From: Prosopocoilus inquinatus
Taxonomy: Eukaryota > Arthropoda > Insecta > Coleoptera > Lucanidae
Assembly (NCBI GenBank): GCA_036172665.1
Contig: CM069877.1
Coordinates: forward strand, 10,188,501 to 10,252,500
DNA: 64,000 nucleotides
Direction: 5' to 3'
In this document: positions 46,740 to 57,974 of the stretch, piece by piece
Position numbering within the stretch: position 1 is the first letter of the stretch
Layout: every line of letters begins with the position of its first letter
Notes under the pieces: generated by a model
The model's database searches: none
What the model was told of the DNA's origin: nothing
What the model saw: the letters and a program-made list of their open reading frames with translations, nothing else
Translations under genes and position numbers: made by a program

Positions 46740-48239
46740 TCAAGATGAACGATTATTAAAATATATAAAATGAATAAACATCGCCCCTTTTCCTTGCTTA
46801 TTTTACCTCAATGTACGTCATTTTTCAACGCTACGTGACGTCACTCATTGTATAGTTAAAAGTGTAATAACCAATTCAAAATAGTTTTTGGAAAAAGAAA
46901 CATGAGATTCTGCACCACAATAAAAAAATATTATAAAATAAAAGCTTTTGTTAGTCATTGAAATAAATTAGCAAATAAAATAATCTTTATATTTGTACAA
47001 GTTCTAAATTAATGATAATAATAATTTGGATTAAACTTTTACCTTATTTTATGTAATTTTTTTTGTATTGTCTGAATATGTAACTTATCATTATTATTAT
47101 TATTGTTTATCTGAAATATTGTTAGTTCTATCAGAGCTTGTCCAAACTGTTCTAATTTGTCTAATTCTTATTATATCATTTTTAACAGGTTTGTAGTTGT
47201 AGTTTATTATTTTAGATCCAAATTTTCTGGGAAGGAAAATAAAATTTAGGTAAAAAGAGTCCTGTCAGTCGGTTCATCCTTAAAAATACCGTGCAAGGCG
47301 GGCAAGAGCGAAAATGTCATATCGTTACAAAAGGGTTGAAAGCGATTCCTGGCTATCGACAAGCTCAAACCAGAAGCGCTCGAACAAGCCAACAATTGCG
47401 CTTTGGATCTTTATTGGTTGATCAAAATTTTGGAGAAAAAAAGTGGGAAGAAAGAGTGAGTAACTTCTAGGGATATAGTAGATTAGAACTGGAGGAGCCC
47501 TTGTAAAGTGATCATTTTATCCTCGTTCTAACAGTAAGAACAGTAAAAGAATCAAATGAAAGTTGACCTTGGAATATGAAACCGTTGAATTGCAAGCTCG
47601 CTGACATTTCTGCGCGTTTGTAAAACCCATCGAGCCGTTTAAGGGAATTAGAAGAAAATGCGGTTTTTTCTAATCGCAGCAACCGTCACCGATGAGGACG
47701 AGTAACAGTTCCAACAGGTGCGAACTTCTTCCTTAAACAAACGAGAAACTCGACTTGGGTGTTCGCGACTTTCATATTTGCTTTCTGGTGTTAAATCCTT
47801 CTTCGGCGAACACGCTTCATTACGCATAGCAACATGGATTTGCATGTCGTCCTGAACCGCCTGACTTGCTGCCACCTTCGTTATTAGCTTGTGCAGGCAC
47901 GGAGCGAGGTGCATTGCTTTTTGATTTGCCGTCATCAAACATCCGGTCGTGATCGGAGTATGAATACGTTATTAAATAACAATCATGGATTGCTTCTAGA
48001 ACAAGTTTGAAAACACAGCAAATAAGTTGTCTTTTACCCGAGTTGAATAAGGGTACAGGAACATGCCGAAGATGTCTCGCTGTTCACCCTCGATGTTTAG
48101 GTCGCGCTCGATACCGCCCCATCACCTCTAAATAAAACAAACGAATGTTGTAGTTATTTATTTTAGAAGTTTAGAATGTATGAAAGTTTATGCATTCTCG
48201 GGATATCTCTGAAGCACTAGCAGTTTACGTTATTAGTTT
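46740..48239. other. Intron 2 sequence, AT-rich, no gene recognised
   Basis: Includes an (ATT)n run near 47090-47104. An open frame without ATG at 47243-47470 and a 96-codon minus-strand frame at 47648-47938 have no recognised domain. No repeats are obvious by eye. Confidence 0.5.
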
Positions 48240-49030
48240 GGTAATATGATAAGGGGGCGTGTTTAGTCTCGGCAGGACAGAAACGGCAGAGACGGCAGTC
48301 TCCCAAGGGCTAGCGCGGAAGGCAAAACGTGTTGGTAAACGGGGCCACGAATGGGGATGCTGATATATGTGGTGGCCGCGGTGTGTTGCCGGACATGAGA
48401 TAGAGGGTGTCTGCAGAATATGACCTGAGATGGTATGTTTTGGCAGAAGTGTCAGGGCGGTACATTTTCACGATTGGCAATGCGGTTTGAGGGTCATGAG
48501 TTTTACGGAGGTATTCTGATAGCAGAATATTGTCCGGGACGCGATCCGGGGCGTTGGCCAGAGAATGCTACCGTGTACCAGCATACGGTATCGGGGCTCT
48601 TGCCGCGGCGTGCAAGCAGCGCCGATGAAGAGCACGGTACCGGCAAGGCAATTAGCTGTATTCTGCATTCATTGTAAGTGGGAATTCGGTTGATTGCATT
48701 CCTGACCAGGTGATGGCATTGAACTGTCCAGATGATGTTATTGGACTAGTACGGAGTGGTGCTTGACACTCACGCAGTCGATGCATCAACTGATCCTGAG
48801 AACGTACGCTCGGGAGGCAAGGTATGGTAATATCCATCAGGAGTGGTGGGTTTTGTATCCACAGGTGAATGTGGGGGGTAATGCATGCGAAGATAAGAAG
48901 TCAACGTGCGAGGATGACTTCCCCAGTGTCCAATATCATCGTGGGGTAGCTACAGCTTCTAGATTCGCCGCTGGAGCAGGTGGGGCCGGGAAAACGGCCC
49001 CGGTAAGTCGATTGTTCCATTTTACTGAAT
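48240..49030. other. GC-rich block of unknown nature in intron 2
   Basis: Composition changes sharply from AT-rich flanks to roughly even GC, with words such as GGCAGGACAGAAACGGCAGA, CCGGGACGCGATCCGGGGCG and GGGGCTCTTGCCGCGGCGTG. Four open frames of 60-90 codons lie on both strands, none with a recognised domain and none clearly spliced together. It could be a transposon fragment, a non-coding transcript or an unrecognised gene. No terminal repeats were found. Confidence 0.4.
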
Positions 49031-49500
49031 AGATACTCGTAAAGGGTGACTTATAATTTGCATGGTCCTTATCGAATTGGAATGCGATGCCCGGAGGCTA
49101 AGACGTTTACCTTCAGCGCCTGTTGCGATCAGGCAAGCGAGAAAAAAAGAAAGAACCTTAGGAATGAGAGACCTAACCAATGGTGAATGAATTTTTATTG
49201 TAACTCCGTCCTCAGATAATATTGTTTGTCTATAATATTTAAACAAAAAAAAAATCTAGCCAACACGATCTCATTTAAATTAATGCGTTTGTTTTATATT
49301 AAACTATCGAGCACGACCTAAACATGGAGGGTGAACAGCGAGGCATCTTCGGCATGTTCGTACCCTAAGGGATGATTTGTTGGCTTAATTTTCGGAGTCG
49401 AGAGGGTCTTTGGGCTCGGAAACTGTACGAAGTGATTTAATTTGATATGAAAATTATTGATTATTACTACTATTGCCAATTGAGTTCCAGGGGGCCCCCC
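49031..49500. other. Intron 2 sequence, nothing recognised
   Basis: Unique-looking, mixed composition, without supported features. Confidence 0.5.
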
Positions 49501-50060
49501 CAAAGTAGCGATGTTTTGACATCGGTATAAAAGTGTAGCAAACCGCGTTAATTAATCACCTCTAAAAATAGCAACGCGCATTTTCGCCACAAACTCTCCT
49601 CAAGGGCGACAGCTTATCACGCGACGCGCAAGTAATCACTTAATTAGTCAACGACGATAACTTCTTTTAAATTTAAATCTTAAGTCGCGCGAGCAATAAA
49701 AAAAAATTCGCAACAAAACCACTTGGCCAGGCACTTGCCTCGCCATCATCAAATTAAGTACATCCCGTCCTAGAAAAAAATCAAATAAATACCGGCGTAA
49801 TGAGTTAAATTAGATCCATTAAATCCAGTGGCGTACACGCCTCTTATTTCCAAATTCCTGTTGCGAGCGCTAATTAAACAAATTCGGAGGAATTAAGTCG
49901 GGGAATTAAGACGCAATTAATCGCGTCGATGAATCAACCTCGACAGAAAAAAAGAGAGCGCGATAAAAGCCGTTTCCGTTGTTATTAGAAGCCACAATGT
50001 CAAGTTTTTGCTGCGCTGCGGTGAATACAAATGCCTAGGACTGACTCATTTTATAGTATT
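49501..50060. promoter_or_regulatory. betaTub60D: Candidate intronic regulatory island (TAAT-rich, perfect MEF2-type site)
   Basis: This non-repetitive stretch about 0.5-1.1 kb downstream of exon 2 contains CTAAAAATAG at 49562-49571, a perfect match to the MEF2 consensus YTAWWWWTAR. It also holds many homeodomain-type cores (CTTAATTAGTCA, GCTAATTAAAC, GGAATTAAGACGCAATTAAT). Drosophila beta-3 tubulin is mesodermal and is known to respond to MEF2 and to homeotic input through intronic and upstream elements. Enhancer function here is inference only. Confidence 0.3.
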
Positions 50061-50231
50061 TACTTTTATCCCAACTCGTTTAGCACCTTGTGTTCAAATG
50101 ACTGTTAATGTTACTCACTAATATTAAATTGTAACTACAATAAACAGAGTTAGGATTCTTCAGGTGTTGGCCTTTGTAACCATAGCAACGCCCCAAACAT
50201 CCTAAGCCTGATTATTAAAGAAAAAAAAAAC

Positions 50232-50461
50232 ACAATTGAATCGATGAGTGCAAAATCGTGTTCAGTCCAAATTTACTGTGTTGAGAAAACAACAAATAAC
50301 TTTCTAGATTTTTAATTTAAATGAATTACTGCCTTGAAATTCTTTCAGATAAGGATATCTGAAACCTCCTGAAGCCAATAGTTACTTAAAATAAAAATCT
50401 AGAGAAAGTTATTTGTTGTTTTCTCAAAACAGTGAATTTGGACTGAACATGATTCAATTAA
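50232..50461. mobile_element. Fold-back element about 110 bases downstream of exon 2
   Basis: Left arm contains TGTTCAGTCCAAATTTACTG, TGTTGAGAAAACAACAAATA and ACTTTCTAGATTTTTA. The right arm is the inverted copy (TATTTGTTGTTTTCTCAAAA, CAGTGAATTTGGACTGAACA). The outer ends are ATTGAATC and GATTCAAT. The arms span about 75-85 bases with one indel of about 15 bases. It lies between the donor of exon 2 and the TAAT-rich island. Confidence 0.75.
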
Positions 50462-50573
50462 TTTCGCCGCTCTCTAGTTATACCTGAATTGCAACAAAAA
50501 TTTTAGTACATTTTTTTTGGATGAACAATTTTAATTGGAATATCATAAATTATAATTAGTAAATGATTGTTAC

Positions 50574-50682
50574 CTGTGGCTTCATTATAGTACACGTTGA
50601 TCCTCTCGAGCTGCAGGTCGCTCTGGCCCAAGTAGATTCCGCTGGGGTCAATACCATGCTCCTCGGAGATTACTTCCCAAAA
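50574..50682 (-). CDS. betaTub60D: Beta-tubulin, beta-3 class, exon 2 (residues 20-55 plus one base)
   Basis: On the minus strand, after the acceptor GTCGTGTTTCAG, the exon reads [30 protein letters not shown] and YYNEAT. It ends one base into the next codon at CCACAG|GTAACA. This is the conserved N-terminal segment that follows the MREIVH...GNQIGAK start of all beta-tubulins. The phase-0 boundary before Phe20 is a known intron position in insect beta-tubulin genes. At 109 bases it is too short to stand out without knowing the family. The upstream exon (start codon, 19 residues) is not in the window. Confidence 0.95.
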
Positions 50683-50824
50683 CTGAAACACGACGAGAAA
50701 ATGCGAGGTCATTCATTGATTATGCGCCGAGTGTCTCATGGATTTTCTTCTTTTTTTTTAATGCGGGGTCATTGTTAACTTGATTCCAGAAGAGCTATTA
50801 TGTCGTACGCGTGTGCTGTAGGAA

Positions 50825-50840
50825 GCACGTGCACGTGCAC
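50825..50840. promoter_or_regulatory. Double CACGTG E-box word near exon 2
   Basis: GCACGTGCACGTGCAC holds two adjacent palindromic CACGTG sites, about 145 bases upstream of exon 2 on the coding strand (in intron 1). CACGTG is bound by bHLH factors of the Myc/Max and clock type. It may be chance. Confidence 0.2.
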
Positions 50841-51119
50841 TGACTTCTTCTGAATTGTCATTTCCAAAAAGTAAAAATTAAATAAACGATTAAATAGGAG
50901 CCGCTTTAAATGAAGGTCCGACAACATTTTTGGGACTGCAGGTTTTGATCCCGAAGTTATAATTTATAACTGTACAGGTGTCTCGTCACTTTATGAAATT
51001 AGGCCAAAGGAGAATGGAAGGGGAAGGTTTATGCAACCTACACCGCTCCCTACGAGTTTTAATTTCTGCAAATGTTAATAAGTAAACCAAAAAAAGAAGA
51101 AACAAAAAGCGAAAAAAAC

Positions 51120-53090
51120 TGTTAATTATTAGATGTTTCAAATTTCGCGCCACATTTCGAAATTCGAAGAGATTTACGTAGATGGTTAGGCCAAAAAATA
51201 AGAAAAATTTTTTTTTAATTTTTAGACATATTTAAATTTCGCGCCACAAAGAAATTCGAAAAGATTTACGTATAGGTGATGGCGCCACAAAAAAAAAGAA
51301 CAAAAAGCAAAAAATTCTTTTAATTTTTTAATATTTTAAATTTCGGGCTACAAACAAATTCCAGGAAATTTACGTAGATCGTAGCGCCGCAAAAAAATTC
51401 GAAGAAATTTACACAAATGGTGGCGCCACAAAGCAATTCGAAGAGATATACATAGATGATTGCGCCAAAAAAAAGAAAAAAACAAAAAGCAACAAAATTT
51501 TTAATTTTTAGACATTTTAAATTTCGCGCCACAAAAAAATTCCAAGAGATTTATGTAGATGGTAGCGCCACAAAGAAATTTGAAGATATATTTATATAGA
51601 TGCTTGCGCCAAAAAAAAAGAAAAAAACAAAAAGAAATTTTTAATTTTTAAATATTTTCAATTTCGCACCACAAAAGAATTCCAAGAGATTTATGTAGAT
51701 GGTAGCGCCACAAAGAAATATGAAGATATATATATAGATGCTTGCGCCCAAAAAAAAGAAAAAAACAAAAAGCAACAAAATTTTTAATTTTTTAGACATT
51801 TTAAATTTCGCGCCACAAAAAAATTCGAAGAGGATTACGTAGATGGTAGGGCCACAAAGAAATTGAAGTATCTTAGAAAACAAGAATAAAAAGAAGAAAA
51901 ACAAAGGAATGTCGACTATACTACAGCGAGAGGTTATGAAAATCAATCAAGGCAAAACGTGAACAACAAAGGAAAAACAAAAGAAGAAACGCGTTCAGAA
52001 ATACACGAAGATGACAGATGCTTCGTAATTATTAGATATTGTAAAATTCGCGCCCAAAGAAACATAAATTTTACGTAGCACTGCATTTGACGTGAGAACA
52101 GGAAGAAAAACGAAAAAAAAATTGACGATTCTACGGCGAAGAGTTAAGAAAATCAAAAAAAGACAAAAGTAAAACAAAAAAATACGAAAACGCGATAAAA
52201 ACGACGCAATTCTTAGATATTTTAAGTTTCGCGCCCGAATGTACATAATTCGGCGAGATTACATAGATGGAGCCACACGATTACACGTCTGTTTTCTTCG
52301 ATTATGTGTCTTTTTTTGTGTATTATTTTTTTACATAGCGCTGTTCGATGTGATAAGAATGAAAACAAAACAACATCGACGATTGTGTGGTGAGAGGTTA
52401 TGAAAATCAAAAGACAAATGCGAACAGAAATACGAAAACACGACTAAAACTTCGCAATTCTTAGATATTTTAAATTTCGTGCCCAAAGAGACGTTATTCG
52501 GTGAGATTTACAAAAATAAAAGAACATCAACGATTCTACAACAGAGATCAAAAGACAAACATGAACAACAAAAAAAAAGAAACAAAAGAAATACGAGAAG
52601 AACACAGAAATTTCATACCAAAATCTTTCGGTATTTTGAATTTCGCGCCGAAAGCAATGTAATTCGATAAAATGTACATAGATGGGGCCACACAACGGCG
52701 TGGCTTTTTACATTTTATTTTACAGAGCGCGCCGTTTGAAATAAGAATAAGAAGAAAAACAAAAAAGAATTTTGACGATTCTAGAGCGAAAGACAAAAAA
52801 ACGTAAACGAAAAACAGAATAAGAGGGGCGTCCGGAAATACGAAGCAAAAAAAAATAAATAAGACCATCGCAGTTCTTAAAAATATTTTAAATTAGGCGC
52901 CCAAAGAAACGTAAACTCTTGAAATCTCAATAAAAAAAGAGAGAAAAAAAACAAAATGAAAGAACGTCGACGATTCGCGAATCTAGTCCGTTAAGTTTCA
53001 CACAGATGGCGCGATACGAATCAAACCTACACGAAAAAACCGAAACACAAATGAAAAAAAGAATTAAAAAAGGGTGAACTGTAAAATTTT
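51120..53090. repeat. Diverged tandem array with TTTCGCGCCACAAA units
   Basis: Units repeat TTTTAAATTTCGCGCCACAA, (A/G)AAATTC(G/C)AAGAGATTTACG and TAGATGGT(A/G)GCGCCACAAA at spacings of about 60-150 bases, clearest at 51140-51860. From 51950 on, units are longer (about 230-300 bases) and contain TTTCGCGCCCAAAGAAA, GATTACATAGATGG and GACGATTCTA. Minus-strand open frames full of F, L and C follow the A-rich plus strand and are not genes. Confidence 0.7.
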
Positions 53091-55638
53091 CAAAAATATT
53101 CCCGAAAGGGCACAGATGGCGCCTCAAGAATAAAAAGAACGAAAGAACGGAAAAGATAGACGAGTTTCCGGGAAAAAATAAAAAGTACAAAACCTTCTAA
53201 AGGCAGAGATGAATAGAATGAACACAAGAAGAAAATTCTGGAAGCAAGAAACAGAAAAAAAAAAACGAAACAAAAGAACGTCGACGATTTTGCTCCGAAG
53301 AGTTAAGAAAATTAAAAAGTAAATAAACGAACGAAAGACAAAACGAGAGAAGCGTTCAGAAAAACGAAAAATGATAATTATTAATAATTATTTAATTGTT
53401 TTAAATTTCGCCCCTGAGCAAATCCAGTCCGTTAAGTTTCACATAGATGGCGCTATAGGGTTTCCATTATTTTGTTAAAATTTTGTTTGAAATATGAATC
53501 AAACGTTCACGACAAAATCAAAAGACGGACGAATAGAGAAAAAAAGAAAAAATAGAGAACCGTGAAGCATTTAGGAAATTTCCCGAAAGGACTCCCGAGC
53601 AAATCTAGTCCGTCAAGTCTCACACAGGTAGCGCTACAGGTTTTCAAAGCAATTTATCAGTGGAAATTATCCTTTCAAATTTCGCGCACTAAAATCTATG
53701 ATCTGTAAGCTTTACGTAGGCGGAGCCTCATATTTTCCGATTGATATTTCGTGGCGCCATCTATGTAATTCAGATTGGACTGGATAATGTAGTTATGATC
53801 GGGAAATTCAAAATTATTTCAAAATTACAGAATATACTAAAGTCGATACAAAGGATTTTTTTAATATTTTGTTTAACCACAAGTTCTGTCTTTGTTTTCA
53901 AACAACTAAGAGAGGCAAATCGCCGACCTTCTTTGTTTCTCATCCACCTAATTTTTTTTATTATTGTTGTTTATTCGAAAATCAAATTTCTTCGAATTAA
54001 ATACTCTACCATCTTCTAATTTATTACAATTATAAATGGTTCTGGTGGCACACATTTTATTTTGCCTCGTGTATTTCAAGTATTTCGGCCACCCTGTATG
54101 TTAGATTCGATTAAAAAAAAAAACGAGTATAAAACAGAGGAGAAGAACTGTGAAGGGTTCAGAAATATTTCCGAAAGGGCATAGATGGCGCCTCGGGAAT
54201 AAAAAGGAATAAAACCGAAAAAGATCGCCGAGTTTCCGGGGAGAAATAAAAATGTCAAAAAACAGAGATGAATAGAAAAAACAAAAAACAAAAATTCTAG
54301 AAGCAAATTATCAATGGAAATCACCATTTCAAATTTCGCGCCCTGAAATCTACAATCTGTACAAGCTTTACGTAGGTGGAACCACATATTTTTATCGATA
54401 TTTAGTGGCGCCATCTATACAGTTCTGGTTGGACTATACATGTTTGTGTTTTTTGGGAAATTCAAAACATTTCAAAATTACAGACTAAAGTCGATATAAA
54501 CAGTTTTCTTTTTTCAATTTTGCCTTTGTTTTCAAACAACAAACAGAAGAACCGCCGGCTTCCTTTCTTTTGTTTCTCAACCATTTCATTTTTTTATCAT
54601 TGTTTTTCAATACAATATAAAATTTTCTTCGAATTAATCACTCTGCCGTCTTCTAATTTATTATAATTAGACTCGTACTCTTGCGACAAACATTTTATTT
54701 CGTCTCGCGTACTTCACGTACTCCGGCCACCCTGTATATTTGATTCGATCAGAAAAAAAAAAACGTTGAGTAAAACAAAGGAGAAGTACTGTGAAGTGTT
54801 CACAAATATTTCCGAAAAAGCACAGATAGCGCCTCAGGAGTAAAAAGGAATAAATCCGAAAAAGATTGACGAATTTCCGGAGGGAAATAAAAATGTCAAA
54901 AAACAGAGATGAATAGAAAAAACATAAGACAAAAATTCTAGAAGCAAATTAACAATGGAAATCACCATTTCAAATTTCGCGCCCTAAAATCTACGATCTG
55001 TACGAGCTTTACGTAGGTGGAGCCACATATTTTTATCGATATTTCGTGGCGCCATCTATACAGTTCTGGTTGGACTATACATGTATTATGGTTTTGTTCG
55101 TTAAATTCAAAACATTTCAAAATTACAGACTAAAGTCGATATACAGTTTTTTTTTTTAATTTTGTCTTTTTTGTTTTCAAACAACAAAGAGAGGAAAATC
55201 CCCGACTTCCTTTCTTTTGTTTCTCAACCATCTCATTTTTTTTATCATTGTTTTTTAATAGAATATAAAATTTTCTCGTACTCTTGCGACAAACATTTTA
55301 TTTCGTTTCGTGTACTGCACGTACTCCGGCCACCCTGTATATTTGATTCGATCAGAAAAAAACGAGAGTAAACCAAAGGAGAAGTATTGTGAAGTGTTCA
55401 GAAATATTTCCGAAAAGGCACAGATGGCGCCTCAGGAATAAAAAGGAATAAATCCGAAAAAGATCGACGAGTTTCCGGGAGAAAATAAAAATGTCAAGAA
55501 ACAGAGATGAATAGAAAAAAAACGCAAGACAAAAATTCTAGAAGCAAATTAACGATGGAAATCACTATTTCAAATTTCGCGCCCTAAAAAAGTATTTAGT
55601 GGCGCCATCTATACAATTCTGGTTGGACTATACATGTG

Positions 55639-56167
55639 TCGGGTGTCTGAAGATTGCTGGTAGAAACAAGAATTGGTAGTTGATGATAGTGAGTTAAAGT
55701 CATCGGCAAAAAAAAATTAATAAAAGTCCTTTAGTTTTCGAGATAAAAATTACTAAAAAAAATTGGCTAAAATTATTGGTGCGCCACTGAGTTAAGGTAA
55801 CAAGCTGTCACAACAGTCACAACTCAGTACGTTGTTATGCCGCTTAGACAAGTAATGAGTCGACGGATATGGTGTTATTTCTCGGAGAAAAATAAAAAAT
55901 AAAAAAATTATAATAAACAGATAAAACAGCGACATACTGCGATCGCTTTTTGACCTGACATTGTAGTAGGATAGACAAATTGAAGCGGATTTGTTCCTAA
56001 TAAGTCCCCCATGCAAGGCGGCTATGCTTGCAATCAAAAACGATTTGCAACAAAATTAAAAAAAAATATATAATAAAAAAAAAAATTTAAAATGGGTGTT
56101 TTGGATTTCTTAAGATTTCCAGATGGCACAGTTTTTTTTTTTGTACTAGCAATTTCCAAACACCCTG
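55639..56167. mobile_element. TA-type inverted-repeat element inserted in a satellite copy
   Basis: The host unit elsewhere reads ACTATACATGTATTATGGTTTTG (55073-55095). Here the same site is split into ACTATACATGTG at the left and TATTATAGTTTTG at the right, with about 529 bases between them. The inserted block starts TCGGGTGTCTGAAGATTGCT and ends ACTAGCAATTTCCAAACACC then CTG, an inverted repeat of about 22 bases with mismatches. A TA duplication (left copy mutated to TG) fits Tc1/mariner-like insertion. Confidence 0.78.
55925..56052. mobile_element. Decayed Penelope-LTR-like fragment
   Basis: The words AGCGACATACTGCGATCGCT and GCAATCAAAAACGATTTGCA flank this piece exactly as AGCGACATCCTGCGATCGCC and GCAATCAAAAACGATTTGCA flank the hammerhead motif at 63451-63505. 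Between them the ribozyme core is lost. It therefore looks like a broken copy of the same retroelement terminus, here within the element at 55639-56167. Confidence 0.5.
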
Positions 56168-56500
56168 TATTATAGTTTTGTTCGGGACATTCAAAACATT
56201 TCAAAATTACAGATTAAAGTCGATATAAACAATTTTATTTTTTAGTTTTGCCTTTGTTTTCAAACAACAAAGAGAGGAAAATCGCCGACGTTCTTTTGTT
56301 TCTCAACCGTTTTATTTTTTTATCATTGTTTTTCATTCGAATATAAAATGTTCTTCGAATTAATTATTAATCTACCGTCGTCTAATTTATTACAATTAGA
56401 ATTTTTTTCTTGAACTCTTGCGGACATTGCACACATTGTATTTTTGCTTCTTGTACCTCACGTATTTTGGCCACCCTGTATATTTGATTCGATCACACAA

Positions 56501-57957
56501 AACGATTTCTTCGCTGGGATTTTCTGTTTTTTCTTTTTTTTTTTTTCTTTTTTAATTATTTTCATAGCAATAATTATGATTGGATTTCCGCCGAGCTGAG
56601 AACAACAACACATTCACAACGATTATATAAAAATGTAAGGCCAACCGCATAATTAATCGCGTTTCTTTTGTTCCATTATTTTCATTTCAATTCATCCCAC
56701 GTGACCTACGACGCGATGTATCAAACCAATTAATTAATTACCTCCAACCTTTAAGAGTTGGATAAGAATTACAAAGCCCTTAATCGATGTTACTGTGGAA
56801 AATTAATTTGTTTAGACGTCATTTAAGGCTGCCGCAGCTCTGCCAATCACCTGTGTGTTGTTAGTTGCCTAACTGTCAGGTGGTCAGGTTGTATACAATC
56901 AATTATGAAGACTGGGTAGGTGGATTTGATTTGCGATTCTTCGTCTGGAGTTCACGTAACCTCGTCGTTTCTTTTCTCTCTCTCTCTCTCTCTCTCTGTC
57001 ACTTATATTCCACTTTTCTTATCTAAACGAGATATTTAAGCAGACGCAGCAGCGTGGAATTTTATCTGTACGCATGTAAGCAGGGGGTACAGAGGCGGAA
57101 ATGTCAACGGGAGCAATTCCCCAAATTTTTTTTCGGCGGATGCATCTGGACTAGATCCGTCCATCACCGGAAGTGACGCGACTTGACATCCATCTTGACA
57201 ATTCGGGGCGACGCGACGGAAACGCGAAACCAGACGGGCCGGACCCGTTTTACTTTCAGATTTCTTAAAAGTACGTCGAACCACCAGGAGAGAGAGAAAA
57301 CTATGCGTATCTCAGACTACTAATTGGTCTGATTAATTCACTCTTATTAGTTACCATGCGGAGTAGTATAACATTATTTATTCCTCGAGTTCATTCCAAA
57401 CGATCGCAGATGTGTCTTGAGAGCTGCTCTCAAGAATAAATCCTCTAGGTCGGTCGTTCCTAACAAGCATTAGAAGAAATTATTATTAGAATTTACGACG
57501 GAGTCTCTTCTCAAGTACCCCCCCGCCGCCCTAGTTAACATCTTTAATATTTATTATTACAGCTTATTGAACTTTTTCATTATTTTACTTTCGCTTAATT
57601 AATCAATCAAAAAGCGCAGAGAATTCAGTTTGATTAACTTTTTTTTCTGCTACACATTTAGAAATAAATAAATTACTTGCTGCTTTATAATATCACATCG
57701 CATCACTGCGACAACCTCGCAATAAATCGATTTTTATTCTATTAATGTGTTCGTGGTGGACGGCCAAGTGGAAAGATCAATAAATGGCCGTTACTTAAAC
57801 GAGTTATAAATGGAAAAGTCATTCTCATGCGAATAACTTTAATTAAAGCTTGTCATGGGAGGCTTGATTTGAACAACGCACGATCGAGAAAGAAATCCGC
57901 CAAGGAAAAGACGTTTTTAAAGATACTACAACTCACCTCCAGTCTTATAAGCTCGAT
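56501..57957. other. Largest non-repetitive interval of intron 1
   Basis: Unique-looking DNA with a (TC)n run (56974-56998), TAAT-rich sequence (CATAATTAATCGCG, CAATTAATTAATTACC) at 56645-56815 and a GC-richer part at 57040-57260. No exon was found. As the least repetitive interval of the intron seen here, it is a place to look for enhancers or an alternative first exon. Confidence 0.45.
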
Positions 57958-57974
57958 CCCCCCCCCCCCCCCCC
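57958..57974. repeat. Poly-C tract
   Basis: A run of about 17 C residues just before the 174-bp tandem array. Confidence 0.9.

Larger units (their letters stand above)
53090..56500. repeat. Tandem array, ~600-640-bp unit, about four copies
   Basis: Units run: CCGAAAGGGCA(C/T)AGATGGCGCCTC, GAATAAAAAGGAATAAA(T/A)CC, AAATTTCGCGCCCTAAAATC, TTTACGTAGGTGGAGCCACA, TTTCGTGGCGCCATCTATAC, GTTCTGGTTGGACTATACAT, AACAACAAAGAGAGGAAAAT, then ACTCCGGCCACCCTGTATAT and TTGATTCGATCAGAAAA. The last anchor lies near 54090, 54727, 55331 and 56471. The fourth unit is lengthened by a transposon at 55639-56167. An earlier, more diverged unit covers 53090-53760. Confidence 0.85.

Noticed and set aside
47243..47470. 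75-codon plus-strand open frame with a plausible-looking soluble peptide
   Set aside because: It has no ATG near its start, no recognised family and no splice-linked partner exons.
51320..53190. Hydrophobic minus-strand frames resembling membrane proteins
   Set aside because: The F/L/I-rich composition comes from the A-rich plus strand of the satellite; no real hydrophobic domain architecture or conserved residues.
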